NCBI RefSeq assembly: GCF_003112455.1
Contig: NZ_BDQX01000430.1
Coordinates: forward strand, 1-63,721
Source: Paenibacillus agaridevorans
GTDB lineage: Bacteria > Bacillota > Bacilli > Paenibacillales > Paenibacillaceae
Direction of reading: 5' to 3'
Length of the DNA stretch: 63,721 nucleotides
Shown here in pieces: positions 8,559 through 16,897 of the stretch. The notes beneath the pieces were generated by a model, which was given only the letters and a program-made list of their open reading frames with translations, did no database searches and was not told the origin of the DNA. The translations under genes were made by a program, and so were the position numbers. The stretch's first letter is position 1. Every line of letters begins with the position of its first letter.

Positions 8559-10016
8559 TTACAGCTGCGGACGCAGCTTATGATAGTCCGTGTGCGCTTC
8601 GAACGCATGAGCGGCGCGCAGCACCGTCGATTCGTCGAACGCCTTGCCGATGATTTGCAGTCCGATCGGCAAGCCGTCGGCTTGTCCGCACGGCACGCTG
8701 ATGGCCGGAACGCCCGCCAGGCTGACCGGAATGGTGCAGATGTCGTTCAAATACATCGTGAGCGGATCTCCAACCTGCTCGCCGATGCGGAATGCCGGCG
8801 TCGGCGCCGTTGGACCGATAATGAGATCATATTGCTGGAACGCCTTGTCGAAGTCGCCTTTGATCAGCGTGCGAACCTTCTGCGCCTTCAAGTAATAGGC
8901 ATCGTAATAACCGGAGCTGAGCGCGTACGTGCCCAACATGATCCGGCGCTTCACTTCCGGTCCGAAGCCTTGGCTTCGGGATTTGCGATACAGGTCGATC
9001 AGGTTGTCCGGATTGTCCGCGCGCACGCCGTATCGCACGCCGTCAAAGCGGGCCAGGTTGGACGATGCCTCCGAGGATGCGAGCAAATAGTACGCTGCAA
9101 TCGCATATTCCGTATGCGGCAGCGAGATCTCTTCCCAAGTCGCGCCAAGCGACTCATATACGCGAAGAGCGTCCATAACGGCTTCCTTAACGCGCGGATC
9201 GATGCCAGCTCCGAGATATTCCTTGGGAACGCCGATGCGGAGGCCCTTGACGTCGCCGGTCAGCGCGGCCGTATAATCCGGGATGTCCACCTTCGCGGAC
9301 GTCGAGTCGCTTGCGTCGTAGCCGGCGATCGCTTGAAGCACGTAAGCGGAATCCTCCACGTTTTTCGTCAGCGGGCCGATCTGGTCGAGCGAGCTGGCGA
9401 ACGCCACGAGGCCGAAGCGCGATACCAGGCCGTACGTCGGCTTCAAGCCTACGATGCCGCAATAGGCAGCTGGCTGGCGGATGGAGCCGCCCGTGTCGGA
9501 ACCCAGCGAGAAGTAAACTTGCCCGGCCGCTACAGATGCCGCAGAGCCGCCGCTGGAGCCGCCTGGCACGTAATCGGTATTCCAGGGATTGCGAGTCGGA
9601 TGGAAGCTGGAATTTTCATTGGAGCCGCCCATCGCGAATTCATCCATGTTCAGCTTGCCGATCGTAACGGCGCCGGCCGCATTTAGCTTGCCTGCAGCCG
9701 TTGAGTTGTAGATCGGCTTGTAATTGCTCAGAAATTGGCTTGCGCAAGTCGTGGTCAAGCCTTCCGTTACGATATTGTCCTTAATGCCGGCGGGCAGGCC
9801 GAACAGCAGGCCGCGTTCGCCGCCGGCTTGCAGCGTCTTGTCCAGTTCGGCGGCTTGCGTGCGGGCTCCATCCTCGTTTAATGATAGAAAAGCCCCTATC
9901 GCGGAATCCGTCTTCGCGATCCGCTCGAACGAGCTATCCACGAGCTCCGCCACGGAAAGCTCCTTGCCCTTTAACTTGTTATGTACATCCTGCAGGCGCA
10001 GATCAAACAATGCCAA
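8559..10016 (-). CDS. gatA: Aspartyl/glutamyl-tRNA amidotransferase subunit A (glutaminase)
   Basis: GatA is the amidase-signature subunit that hydrolyses glutamine and channels ammonia to GatB. The 485-residue protein shows the Ser-cisSer-Lys triad in context: the lysine in PAGIKDNI, the cis-serine in GGSSGGSAA and the nucleophile serine in GSDTGGSIRQPA. The start is TTG at 10016, with GGGAGGAG six bases upstream. It follows gatC by 30 bp and precedes gatB by 24 bp, forming one operon. Confidence 0.98.
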   Translation of the reverse strand: MALFDLRLQDVHNKLKGKELSVAELVDSSFERIAKTDSAIGAFLSLNEDGARTQAAELDKTLQAGGERGLLFGLPAGIKDNIVTEGLTTTCASQFLSNYKPIYNSTAAGKLNAAGAVTIGKLNMDEFAMGGSNENSSFHPTRNPWNTDYVPGGSSGGSAASVAAGQVYFSLGSDTGGSIRQPAAYCGIVGLKPTYGLVSRFGLVAFASSLDQIGPLTKNVEDSAYVLQAIAGYDASDSTSAKVDIPDYTAALTGDVKGLRIGVPKEYLGAGIDPRVKEAVMDALRVYESLGATWEEISLPHTEYAIAAYYLLASSEASSNLARFDGVRYGVRADNPDNLIDLYRKSRSQGFGPEVKRRIMLGTYALSSGYYDAYYLKAQKVRTLIKGDFDKAFQQYDLIIGPTAPTPAFRIGEQVGDPLTMYLNDICTIPVSLAGVPAISVPCGQADGLPIGLQIIGKAFDESTVLRAAHAFEAHTDYHKLRPQL

Positions 10017-10046
10017 CAGTAGCTCCTCCCTTCAAATCCTAGCAAA

Positions 10047-10337
10047 TTATGATTCAAGCACCGCAGGCACTTTGATTTGTCCGTCTTCTTCGTCCGGCGC
10101 GTTAAGCAGCACCTTCTCGATCGGCAGCGACTCCTTGCGCACGTCGTCCCTCATGACGTTCGTGATCGGCAGCACGTGGCTGGTCGGCTCGATCTCGTCC
10201 GTATTCAGCTCGTTCAGCTTCTCCGCGTATTTCAAAATGGCGTTTAACTGGTCGGTAAATTGCGCCTTCTCGGCATCCGACAATTCCAGCCGCGCCAGAT
10301 TAGCGACATGCTCGACATCCTTCAGCGTAATGCTCAT
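10047..10337 (-). CDS. gatC: Aspartyl/glutamyl-tRNA amidotransferase subunit C
   Basis: GatC is a 96-residue strap protein that wraps the GatA-GatB interface. The family opening (VEHVANLARLELS) and the middle TSHVLP segment are present, as is a short C-terminal KVPAVLE motif. A Shine-Dalgarno (AGGAGAG) precedes the ATG. It is the first gene of the operon, so the promoter should lie in 10338-10450. Confidence 0.97.
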   Translation of the reverse strand: MSITLKDVEHVANLARLELSDAEKAQFTDQLNAILKYAEKLNELNTDEIEPTSHVLPITNVMRDDVRKESLPIEKVLLNAPDEEDGQIKVPAVLES

Positions 10338-10452
10338 CGGTAACTCTCCTTCTCTGCGTCAGTCATACCCATCATTATAGCCTACATTCGGCGCGTACAT
10401 CAATTAGTAAGAAGCAACGAATCGCATGAGCCGACAATTTCGCGGAGGGCAG

Positions 10453-10480
10453 CAAAAAGAAGCGGACACCAAAGTCCGCT
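10453..10480 (-). terminator. Terminator downstream of the IDEAL-domain gene and repeat element
   Basis: A perfect 7-bp stem (AGCGGAC/GTCCGCT) with a 6-base loop is followed on the minus strand by TCTTTTT. It lies beyond the repeat element at 10504-10770. Transcripts of the IDEAL gene that end here would therefore include the whole element in their 3' UTR. Confidence 0.8.
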
Positions 10481-10503
10481 CCCATGACAAGCTATTAGTT
10501 CGT

Positions 10504-10770
10504 GTTCAAAAAGTTCGATTTTCAGTACCGAGAAGGTTGCAAGAAGATTAGGGACTGCGGAGCGTAGTGGAAGCTACGTGAGCACCTGCAATGTTTCCGG
10601 AGGAAACATCCTTCGAAAGCATTGACCTAGTCCTGGCAACCTCGGGCCCCGCGAAAGTAATCGGAGTAGGCTTCAAAGCTTCATTTCACTTTCGTGGGTT
10701 TCAGACAAGATTCGATGTCGATATACTACTCGAGTTACTTCGTAATCAAAATTGGACTTTTTGAAAAACC
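10504..10770. repeat. Structured intergenic repeat with terminal inverted repeats (about 267 bp)
   Basis: The ends are imperfect inverted repeats (CAAAAAGTTCGATTTT at left and AAAATTGGACTTTTTG at right, 14 of 16 complementary). The interior folds well. CCGAGAAGGTTGC pairs with GCAACCTCGG. CGTAG and CTACG close a small hairpin. ATGTTTCC/GGAAACAT is perfect, and CCCCGCGAAAGT pairs with ACTTTCGTGGG. There is no ORF. The right end is 2 bases past the stop of the IDEAL gene. From memory, similar elements are common between genes in Paenibacillus, but I know no accepted name. It could be a MITE-like element or a repeated structured RNA. Confidence 0.65.
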
Positions 10771-10772
10771 TA

Positions 10773-11150
10773 TTAAATCCAGGCTTTGAGGTTTACCTGG
10801 CGAATAAAGTCTTCCCGACTCAGCGGCTCTTTCGCCGCTACTTCATCCTCTTGCTCTCCGTCGCCCTTCATGATCCGATAGAACAGCTCTTCGTTATGCG
10901 TCGCAAGCGCGTAATCGATCAGCGCCTCCCGTTCGATCCGCTCCGCCTCCAATTGAAACAGCACTTCCTCCAGCTCGACGTCCTCGTCGGGCAGCAAGAA
11001 ATTGCGATTCGATGCCGGAACTCTGACTACGTAATCGAACACGTTGTCGGCATTGCGGTCATAGGCAATAATATATCCATGCTCCCCAACGGGAAGATTC
11101 TGTTCGTATTGATCCGATATTATGATGACTTTGGAGCCCAGCTGCAACAT
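10773..11150 (-). CDS. IDEAL-domain protein
   Basis: The 125-residue acidic soluble protein has an N-terminal small beta domain (LGSKVIIISDQYEQNLPVGEHGYI, then DYVVRVP). Its C-terminal helical segment matches the IDEAL domain seen in Bacillales regulators (IEREALIDYALATHNEELFYRI, residues about 68-90). IDEAL domains occur in small proteins thought to mediate protein-protein contacts. The start ATG at 11150 is preceded by GGGGGAG five bases away. A longer frame to 11270 has no comparable site. It lies downstream of the alarmone synthetase on the same strand. Function unknown. Confidence 0.7.
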   Translation of the reverse strand: MLQLGSKVIIISDQYEQNLPVGEHGYIIAYDRNADNVFDYVVRVPASNRNFLLPDEDVELEEVLFQLEAERIEREALIDYALATHNEELFYRIMKGDGEQEDEVAAKEPLSREDFIRQVNLKAWI

Positions 11151-11307
11151 CCAATCTCCCCCAATCGCCCTTGTCGTTGTAGTCTCTCTTTCCATTTCTA
11201 TTATCCTACTAAAAAACGACATCGCTGTCCAATAGCAGGCGGAAGAGGAGTTGACTTGCCAGAGTCTCATAGAGCGATCGTTGACGAGATGCTGCCCGCT
11301 TGGCGGA

Positions 11308-12051
11308 TTATTCGGCTTCTTTGCCCAGCTCCAACAAAGCTTGAGGCAGTTGGAACGCCTTATTATTTAAGAACAATCGGGTTAGTTCCTCCGTATCGTC
11401 AGCCTGATTCTCCTTGATGACGGAGATTTCCCTATGCAGCCGCTCCATCTGCTGATCCAGACGATTAGCGGAATCCGAAGCTTCCTTAAGCTCCTGGATC
11501 AGCCTGGCCGGCACGGATTGATTGTATTTGTAAAAGATTTTATGCTCCAGACTTGCCCAGAAGTCCATCGCGATCGTGCGGATCTGGATCTCGACGCAGA
11601 CGCTTTCGCTTCCGTCCGACATGTTGACCGGCACCTCCGCGAGCAAATGCAGGCTTCGATAGCCGTTCGGCTTGGGATGTTCGATATAGTCCTTCACTTC
11701 GAAGATATGCAGATTAAACTGATTTTGCAGCATATCCCGGATCCGGTAAATATCCGAAATAAAGGAGCAAGTAATTCGCAGGCCTGCTATATCCTTGATC
11801 TCCCGTTTAATATCCTCCAGAGAGAACGCGATGCCCTTGCGGCCGATCTTGTTCATAATGCTTTCCAGCGACTTGACTCTCGACTTCGTATGTTCGATTG
11901 GATTATAGTCGTGCAGGAACTGGAATTCTTCCTTCACGATCTCGATCTTTGTCTCCAGCTCGTTGAGCGCAAATTGGTACATCATCATAAACCGCGTCAC
12001 TTCGGTCTTCAGCTTCTTGAATTGCTCGATCTGGTAATTCGTCATGCTCAT
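11308..12051 (-). CDS. Small alarmone synthetase ((p)ppGpp synthetase, RelP/RelQ type)
   Basis: This is a RelA/SpoT-fold pyrophosphokinase without the HD hydrolase domain or regulatory C-terminus, so it makes (p)ppGpp/pGpp from GTP or GDP and ATP. Synthetase motifs are in order: SRVKSLESIMNKI, DIAGLRITCSF, GYRSLHLL and VEIQIRTIAMDFWASLEHKIFYKY, the last with the catalytic Glu-x-Gln. A helical C-terminal tail could support the tetramer known in RelQ. The chosen ATG (12051) has AAGGAG 10 bases upstream. An ATG at 12060 sits only one base after it, and the longest frame begins at 12114. I cannot decide between the RelP and RelQ subfamilies. Confidence 0.9.
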   Translation of the reverse strand: MSMTNYQIEQFKKLKTEVTRFMMMYQFALNELETKIEIVKEEFQFLHDYNPIEHTKSRVKSLESIMNKIGRKGIAFSLEDIKREIKDIAGLRITCSFISDIYRIRDMLQNQFNLHIFEVKDYIEHPKPNGYRSLHLLAEVPVNMSDGSESVCVEIQIRTIAMDFWASLEHKIFYKYNQSVPARLIQELKEASDSANRLDQQMERLHREISVIKENQADDTEELTRLFLNNKAFQLPQALLELGKEAE

Positions 12052-12195
12052 CTCTTCCATTCTCCTTCGTTCAAGACGCGGAGAGCGCCCTTGATGCTCG
12101 AATAAATCCATCATATTATGAACGAAGGCACCATTGCAAACAAGGTGAAACGACTGTCGCCGTCCTTTGGCTGCGCTGCTCGGTTCATTCGGGGT

Positions 12196-12234
12196 AATAT
12201 AGGGAAAGAGTTGCGAAGAATGCTTCCCTATATT
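12196..12234. repeat. Perfect 11-bp inverted repeat upstream of the alarmone synthetase
   Basis: AATATAGGGAA (12196-12206) and its exact complement TTCCCTATATT (12224-12234) flank a 17-base loop, about 145 bp upstream of the alarmone synthetase start. It could be a stem-loop in the leader or an operator. On the + strand the second arm runs into TTTT, but no + strand gene ends here. Confidence 0.5.
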
Positions 12235-12247
12235 TTAACAGGACTCG

Positions 12248-12281
12248 GCAAAAAGGCTTCTGCCCGCGAAGGTAGAAGCCT
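12248..12281 (-). terminator. Terminator of the sugar-catabolism operon
   Basis: AGGCTTCT and AGAAGCCT form a perfect 8-bp stem. On the minus strand it is followed by TTTTTGCC, just after the Gfo/Idh/MocA gene. Confidence 0.8.
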
Positions 12282-12294
12282 CTTTGCTTGTTTA

Positions 12295-13305
12295 TCAAAC
12301 GTTGACGTATGCGCCCTTGCTGTCCGCGGATCGAATCTCCGCCTCGACGATTTCGAGCGACTGGACGGCGCTCTCCGGCGAACAAATCGTAACCGGCTCT
12401 CCCGCCGCCACCGCTTCGACGAAATACTTGATCTCGCGGTAGTAGCCCATATCCGGGGATAATTCGGCAACAAACCCTTCGCCGTCATGCGGATTCACCT
12501 TGAGCACATTATTCTCGAATACGAGATTGCCGCGCTCAAAGTTCACCCGGAATGTCATCGAGAAGCCGAAGTCGCCGCCCAGCGTCCAGTCGGCCTGCGC
12601 GTTCAGCACCTTGCCGTCAGGATAGACATAGTTGGTCGATACGACGTCGTAGGCGCTGCCCGGCACTACGTTGCGCGCGATGGAAGAGACGCTCTCCGGC
12701 TTGCCAAACAGCCAGTTGATGACATCCGTATCGTGAATATGCATATCCACCATGCAGCCGCCGCTCAGTTCCCCGTTAAGGAACCAAGGCTGAGGCAATC
12801 CGCCTCCGCGGAAGAAACTCCCCGACGTTACGGCGCCGTAGCGTCCGTCCTCTACGCAGGCCTTTAAATATTCGTAAGCTGGCCAGAAGCGCAGGCATTG
12901 TCCGATCATCAGCGTATTGCCCGTGCGCTTAGCCGCTTCCGCCATGCGCCAGCCCTGCTCGGAGGTGCGGGCTACCGGCTTCTCGCACAATACATGAATG
13001 CCGCGCTCCAGCATGGAGCATGTCAAGTCCGCATGCAACGGCGTAGGCAGCGTAATGTCGACGATGTCCAGCTCCTCTTCCGACAGCATGGCCTCTATGG
13101 AATCGTACAGCTTGTACGGGGTCAGATCGTATACGGATTGCTCGGTAGCGATATTGCCCCAAGCGGCACCGTCCTTCAACTCCTCGATAAGCTTGTCGCA
13201 GATCGCCACAAGCTTAATGTCCGCCCCTTCCTGCATCAATCGTACATAGTTATCGAAGTGCATCCTTCCCATAAATCCGAAACCGATTAATCCGATTTTT
13301 AGCAT
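12295..13305 (-). CDS. Gfo/Idh/MocA family NAD(P)-dependent sugar dehydrogenase
   Basis: The 336-residue cytoplasmic oxidoreductase has an N-terminal Rossmann fold (IGLIGFGFMGRMH, residues 3-16), the family motif CEKPVA (near 106) with the lysine of the EKP motif, and a C-terminal beta-sheet domain with GGGLPQPWFL and HIHDTDVINWLFG. The family oxidises or epimerises cyclic sugars and inositols; the substrate cannot be read. It is the third gene of an operon with a TIM-barrel isomerase and a CBM9-like protein, 32 bp downstream of the former. AGGGAGAGG lies upstream of the ATG. Confidence 0.92.
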   Translation of the reverse strand: MLKIGLIGFGFMGRMHFDNYVRLMQEGADIKLVAICDKLIEELKDGAAWGNIATEQSVYDLTPYKLYDSIEAMLSEEELDIVDITLPTPLHADLTCSMLERGIHVLCEKPVARTSEQGWRMAEAAKRTGNTLMIGQCLRFWPAYEYLKACVEDGRYGAVTSGSFFRGGGLPQPWFLNGELSGGCMVDMHIHDTDVINWLFGKPESVSSIARNVVPGSAYDVVSTNYVYPDGKVLNAQADWTLGGDFGFSMTFRVNFERGNLVFENNVLKVNPHDGEGFVAELSPDMGYYREIKYFVEAVAAGEPVTICSPESAVQSLEIVEAEIRSADSKGAYVNV

Positions 13306-13337
13306 AGATGTCCTCTCCCTTATCGCGTAATCCGCCC

Positions 13338-14186
13338 TTAGCGGTCCGTTCTGCCCAGTATGGCGTCCATAGCGCCCGAAGTGTTGTAGATGATCTGCTC
13401 GGCGTGATGGGTGTACGGAGGAATCATCTCCGCCGTCACGTAATTGTCATAGCCGATTTCCTTCAGCGCCGATACGACCGCAGGGTAATCCACGTCGCCC
13501 GCCAGCAAGTCGACGAAGCCGTGCAGTCCTCCCGCTTGACGGCGGTAATCCTTGAAGTGAACCTTTTTAATGCGGTCGCCGAGAATGCGGATCCAATGCT
13601 CCGGGTACCCGCTGTGCACGACATTGCCTACGTCGAAGTAAGAGCCCACATAACGGGAGCCATGCGCATCTATAAATGTTCTCAGCTCCAGCGGCGACAA
13701 CAGGAATTTGTTCCATACGTTTTCGATCGCGATGGACACGCCAGCGCTTTCCGCATGCGGCACGAGACTGCCGATCGCTTCGAGCGCGCGGTCGTATGCT
13801 TTATCGTAAGGCACGACCTCTGCTCCCGGAATAAAATCCACGCCTACGGCGCCGGGGATGACCAAAATCGCGTCGACGCCTAGCGCGGCCGCGACCTCCA
13901 GCTGCTTCTTGCAGACGTCGACCGCCTTTGAGCGCATGCCGCTATCCTCGCTGGTCATGGCGTACGACCAGTAGAGACCGGTAGCAAGACCGGCAATCTC
14001 CAGCCCCGCATCCTCCAGACGGCTGCGAACGGCGAGAATCTCCTTGTCGCCGGCATCCAGCCCCAGCTCGCCCGACTCGTTAAGGGACAGCTCGATGCCG
14101 TCAAAACCCGCTTTTTTCGCAAGAGCGATAGCATCGGCAATAGAAGTCCCTTCCTTGAACGACCAAATATTAATTCCTTTTTTCAT
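13338..14186 (-). CDS. Sugar phosphate isomerase/epimerase (TIM barrel, AP-endonuclease 2 fold)
   Basis: The 282-residue protein is a xylose isomerase-like TIM barrel. It shows FDGIELSL on strand 2, IAIENVWNKFLLSP (metal-binding Glu), YFDVGNVVHSGYP, and KVHFKDYRR with the usual metal ligands. It probably interconverts keto and aldo forms of the sugar handled by the neighbouring dehydrogenase. The start is the ATG at 14186, with GGAGGA at ideal spacing. The upstream part of the longer frame is a shadow of the CBM9-like gene, whose stop is 2 bases away. The two are tightly coupled. Confidence 0.92.
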   Translation of the reverse strand: MKKGINIWSFKEGTSIADAIALAKKAGFDGIELSLNESGELGLDAGDKEILAVRSRLEDAGLEIAGLATGLYWSYAMTSEDSGMRSKAVDVCKKQLEVAAALGVDAILVIPGAVGVDFIPGAEVVPYDKAYDRALEAIGSLVPHAESAGVSIAIENVWNKFLLSPLELRTFIDAHGSRYVGSYFDVGNVVHSGYPEHWIRILGDRIKKVHFKDYRRQAGGLHGFVDLLAGDVDYPAVVSALKEIGYDNYVTAEMIPPYTHHAEQIIYNTSGAMDAILGRTDR

Positions 14187-14188
14187 CG

Positions 14189-14872
14189 TCATTCCTCCTC
14201 GATAGTTGGATTGTCGCCTTGATCCAGAAACCGCAGCATCCCGAACCGCGCGGGCAGATGGTAGTTGACCGCTCCCGTCGGACTCCATGCCTGGTATTGC
14301 CGGACACCGTTCTCGTCCTGATCGATCCGGTAGGCGTTCATTCGCCACCATGCGCCAGGCGCCGGTTTCCTTGCGAAGCCAGCGGTCGGAATCGCCAGGT
14401 GATAGATGAGCTCGTCGCCCTGCCTGACAACTTCCGTCCGCAGTCCTTCCATATTCCATTCCACGTCAATACGGGCAATCCCGCCCTGGCCGTCGTTCCA
14501 CACTCTTGCGTCGAATACCACATTATGCGGACTTAGCTCCAGTTCAACGTAAGGACCAGCCTCCTGATGCCCTTCTTCAATAAACAGCTCCACGACGTCC
14601 TCCTCGTACAGCGGCTCGTCGCGCTGCGTGAAGCGCGAGAAGACATGATGGTCCGTGCACCTGATTCGAAACCAGACATAATCCGGGCTCCAGCAGGCTT
14701 GGAACTCCGTAGGCTCAATGACGGCGCCTCCGTCTACCGTTTCGGATAACGGCGCGGCTTCGCACTCGCTCCAATCCAGTTGCCGCCCCTCTCCAACGCT
14801 TGCTGTCTCGCTTCCGGCGATCCACTTTGCAGGCCTGCATAAGTATTGTTTCAGATCCATGTCCCGAGACAT
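14189..14872 (-). CDS. Carbohydrate-binding family 9-like protein, cytoplasmic
   Basis: The protein of about 227 residues consists of a single CBM9-type beta-sandwich: YVWFRIRCTDHHVFSRF, EEDVVELFIEE and, later, YVELELSPHNVVFDARVWN. It has no signal peptide, which is unusual for a carbohydrate-binding module but typical of this stand-alone family found in sugar operons. I chose the ATG at 14872 because AAAGGAG lies 11 bases upstream. ATG at 14896 is possible but has a weak site. It is the first gene of the three-gene operon, divergent from the AraC regulator. Confidence 0.75.
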   Translation of the reverse strand: MSRDMDLKQYLCRPAKWIAGSETASVGEGRQLDWSECEAAPLSETVDGGAVIEPTEFQACWSPDYVWFRIRCTDHHVFSRFTQRDEPLYEEDVVELFIEEGHQEAGPYVELELSPHNVVFDARVWNDGQGGIARIDVEWNMEGLRTEVVRQGDELIYHLAIPTAGFARKPAPGAWWRMNAYRIDQDENGVRQYQAWSPTGAVNYHLPARFGMLRFLDQGDNPTIEEE

Positions 14873-15045
14873 CGACGCAATCGCTCCTTTATCCATTTCC
14901 GTTTCGTTGCGATATCTCCATATTTCTGTAATAATGCTTATATCATAAAAGATTTATGCGAGACTTTCTTTAGCAATACAAGCGAATATTTGCATGATTC
15001 CGTTATGGAATTTCTGTAACTTCTCTACAAAGAGGTGAAGCCGCT

Positions 15046-15951
15046 GTGACGATCCATAAAACGGTATTTCCCTTGCAGCGGACCGCTCCATTCCGGGAGT
15101 GGTCCCCCATCATTCATTATGCGAAGTCTCAAAAGCTGGAACAGGGGAAGCTTGCGCCGAGGCGCATCTATAATTTCGAATTGTTATACGTCAGCCAGGG
15201 AGAAGCCGCCACAATCATGAACGGCCGTCGGTACGAGCTGTCAACCGGGCACCTGATCTTCCTCCCGTCGGGCGTGCTGCATCAGAACGAAGTGGTATCG
15301 CCCGGCGGCACGCGTTTCCTCGGCATCCACTTCGACTTCTTCGGGGAGCTCGATATCCATACGGAGTACGATATGATCGTGGGCGATGCCGCTCCAGATC
15401 TTGATCGATTCGCTACGGAGGCCGTCCCCGATGTGTTTCCGCCGCTGTCCCAGCAAGTGGTCTATACGCCAACTCTCGCGTGCGTCGCGTTAATGGAGCA
15501 GCTTGTGAACGAATTTACGATGCGTCCGCTTGGCTACGAGCTTGCATGCAAGGCGCTGATGTTAAACATTCTTGCTCATCTGCTGCGGCTCCCGCACTCC
15601 CGGTCGCACGCGTTCTCTTCGCAGCACGCTATCCGCTTGCAAGAGCTGGCAGAAGAGATCGAACGGCACCCTTCCGCCGCCTGGACCAACGCTATGATCG
15701 CCGAACGGCTCGATCTAAGTCTCGATCATGCGGCCAAGCTGTTCCGGGAGCTCGTAGGACGCCCGCCCGGCGAATATGTTGCTTCCATACGCCATCGCGA
15801 AGCCCGGAAGCTGCTGCGGGAGACCGACATGTCGATCGAAGAGATCGGCGACGCCGTCGGATATTCCGGCATCCATTATTTCAGCCGGCAATTCCGCAAA
15901 CACGAGGGCGTATCGGCGTCCGAATACCGGAAGCTGTCGCAAGTCCTCTAG
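15046..15951 (+). CDS. AraC-family transcriptional regulator with cupin sensor domain
   Basis: The 301-residue protein has an N-terminal AraC-type cupin (residues about 25-110; LSTGHLIFLPSGVLHQNEV). Its C-terminal double helix-turn-helix (about 205-300) ends in the classical IGDAVGYSGIHYFSRQFRKHEGVSASEYR. It likely binds a sugar and activates the divergent CBM9-like/isomerase/dehydrogenase operon across the 170-bp intergenic region. The start is GTG at 15046 with AGAGGTG eight bases upstream. Confidence 0.93.
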   Translation: MTIHKTVFPLQRTAPFREWSPIIHYAKSQKLEQGKLAPRRIYNFELLYVSQGEAATIMNGRRYELSTGHLIFLPSGVLHQNEVVSPGGTRFLGIHFDFFGELDIHTEYDMIVGDAAPDLDRFATEAVPDVFPPLSQQVVYTPTLACVALMEQLVNEFTMRPLGYELACKALMLNILAHLLRLPHSRSHAFSSQHAIRLQELAEEIERHPSAAWTNAMIAERLDLSLDHAAKLFRELVGRPPGEYVASIRHREARKLLRETDMSIEEIGDAVGYSGIHYFSRQFRKHEGVSASEYRKLSQVL

Positions 15952-16039
15952 CCTTTTCAGCCATGCACCATGTTCTGGGCGAATACATACACTACCCTAG
16001 GCATTGTGGCACTTAAGTCATGAAGGGAATGGATAGCTG

Positions 16040-16828
16040 ATGGAAGCAACAAGCATGGATTACGCTGCGCCGAACACTCAATTCACATACGATCTGAGGA
16101 ACAATGTATTCTTTAAGAAAGACGACCATAACTTCATTCTTTCGTTATCCGTCAAGCAGTTGAATACGCTGGGCAATTCCTCGTTGCTGGACATCTATCT
16201 GGACAAGGAAAATTATGTGGAGCCGCACTATCATCAAAACGCGTCGGAGCTAGTGTATTGCATTGCCGGCTCCGCTGTCGTCTCGCTGATTAACCCTTTT
16301 ACGAACGAGCTGCTTCACTTCCCCATCGGACCGGGGCAAGTCGCCAACGTGCCGCAAGGCTGGTGGCACTACGAGGTGGCGTCTCAGGATGACACGCATC
16401 TGCTGGCCATCTTCGATGCTCCGGTACCGGAAGCGATCTTCGGCTCGGACATCCTGCGTCTTACGCCGGCTTCCGTACTTGCCGCCAATTATTGCCTCAA
16501 TGAGGACATGGTAAAGGAGACACTGGCTCCGATCGATTCCACCGTCGTCATCGGTCCTCCCGCCGGCTGCCAATCGTCCAATGGACCGGCTGCCATAAAT
16601 GATGGAAGCTGGAATACGCCGGGCATGTACCCGCAAGCAGATTACGGCATGGGGACGATGCAGGGGCAAGGACTGTCGGGACAACAGCAGGGAGCCGGCT
16701 TGATGCAAGGGCAAACGCAGCAAAGCCACGGTTCGTATGCTTACCCGCTGCGGCCCATCGAGTCCGCCTACTCCCCTTACCCTCCTCCCTTTCATCCCGT
16801 TCCCTTTCTCTATAGAAATTGGAATTAG
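16040..16828 (+). CDS. Cupin-domain protein with Gln/Gly/Pro-rich tail
   Basis: The 262-residue protein has a germin/oxalate-decarboxylase-like cupin (residues about 20-150). Probable metal ligands are the two histidines and the glutamate of EPHYHQNASE, and a later histidine in QGWWHYEV. A low-complexity tail (about 175-262) is rich in Gly, Gln, Met and Pro and ends in short Pro/Tyr-rich repeats, reminiscent of spore-coat or surface proteins. There is no signal peptide. The start ATG has AGGGAATGG upstream at slightly long spacing. The catalytic activity and substrate are unknown. Confidence 0.75.
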   Translation: MEATSMDYAAPNTQFTYDLRNNVFFKKDDHNFILSLSVKQLNTLGNSSLLDIYLDKENYVEPHYHQNASELVYCIAGSAVVSLINPFTNELLHFPIGPGQVANVPQGWWHYEVASQDDTHLLAIFDAPVPEAIFGSDILRLTPASVLAANYCLNEDMVKETLAPIDSTVVIGPPAGCQSSNGPAAINDGSWNTPGMYPQADYGMGTMQGQGLSGQQQGAGLMQGQTQQSHGSYAYPLRPIESAYSPYPPPFHPVPFLYRNWN

Positions 16829-16857
16829 GAAACAACTACACGATTGGCTGTCATGGG

Positions 16858-16897
16858 GCTGCTTCGGAAGGTCTTGAAGGACCTTGCCCGGAGCAGC
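16858..16897 (+). other. Stem-loop in the cupin-uracil permease intergenic region
   Basis: A 10-bp outer stem (GCTGCTTCGG with CCGGAGCAGC, one wobble) encloses a perfect 6-bp hairpin (AAGGTC/GACCTT). Only TTT follows, so it is a weak terminator for the cupin gene or part of a leader for the permease. A second potential pairing, AAGAGCGC near 16923 with GCGCTCTT near 16966, lies further on. Confidence 0.45.

Noticed and set aside
8580..9686. 368-codon open frame antisense to gatA
   Set aside because: Basic, low-complexity translation without start signals; the gatA active-site motifs on the other strand are decisive.
10504..10770. Insertion sequence
   Set aside because: It is too short and lacks a transposase frame, so it is listed as a repeat element rather than an IS.
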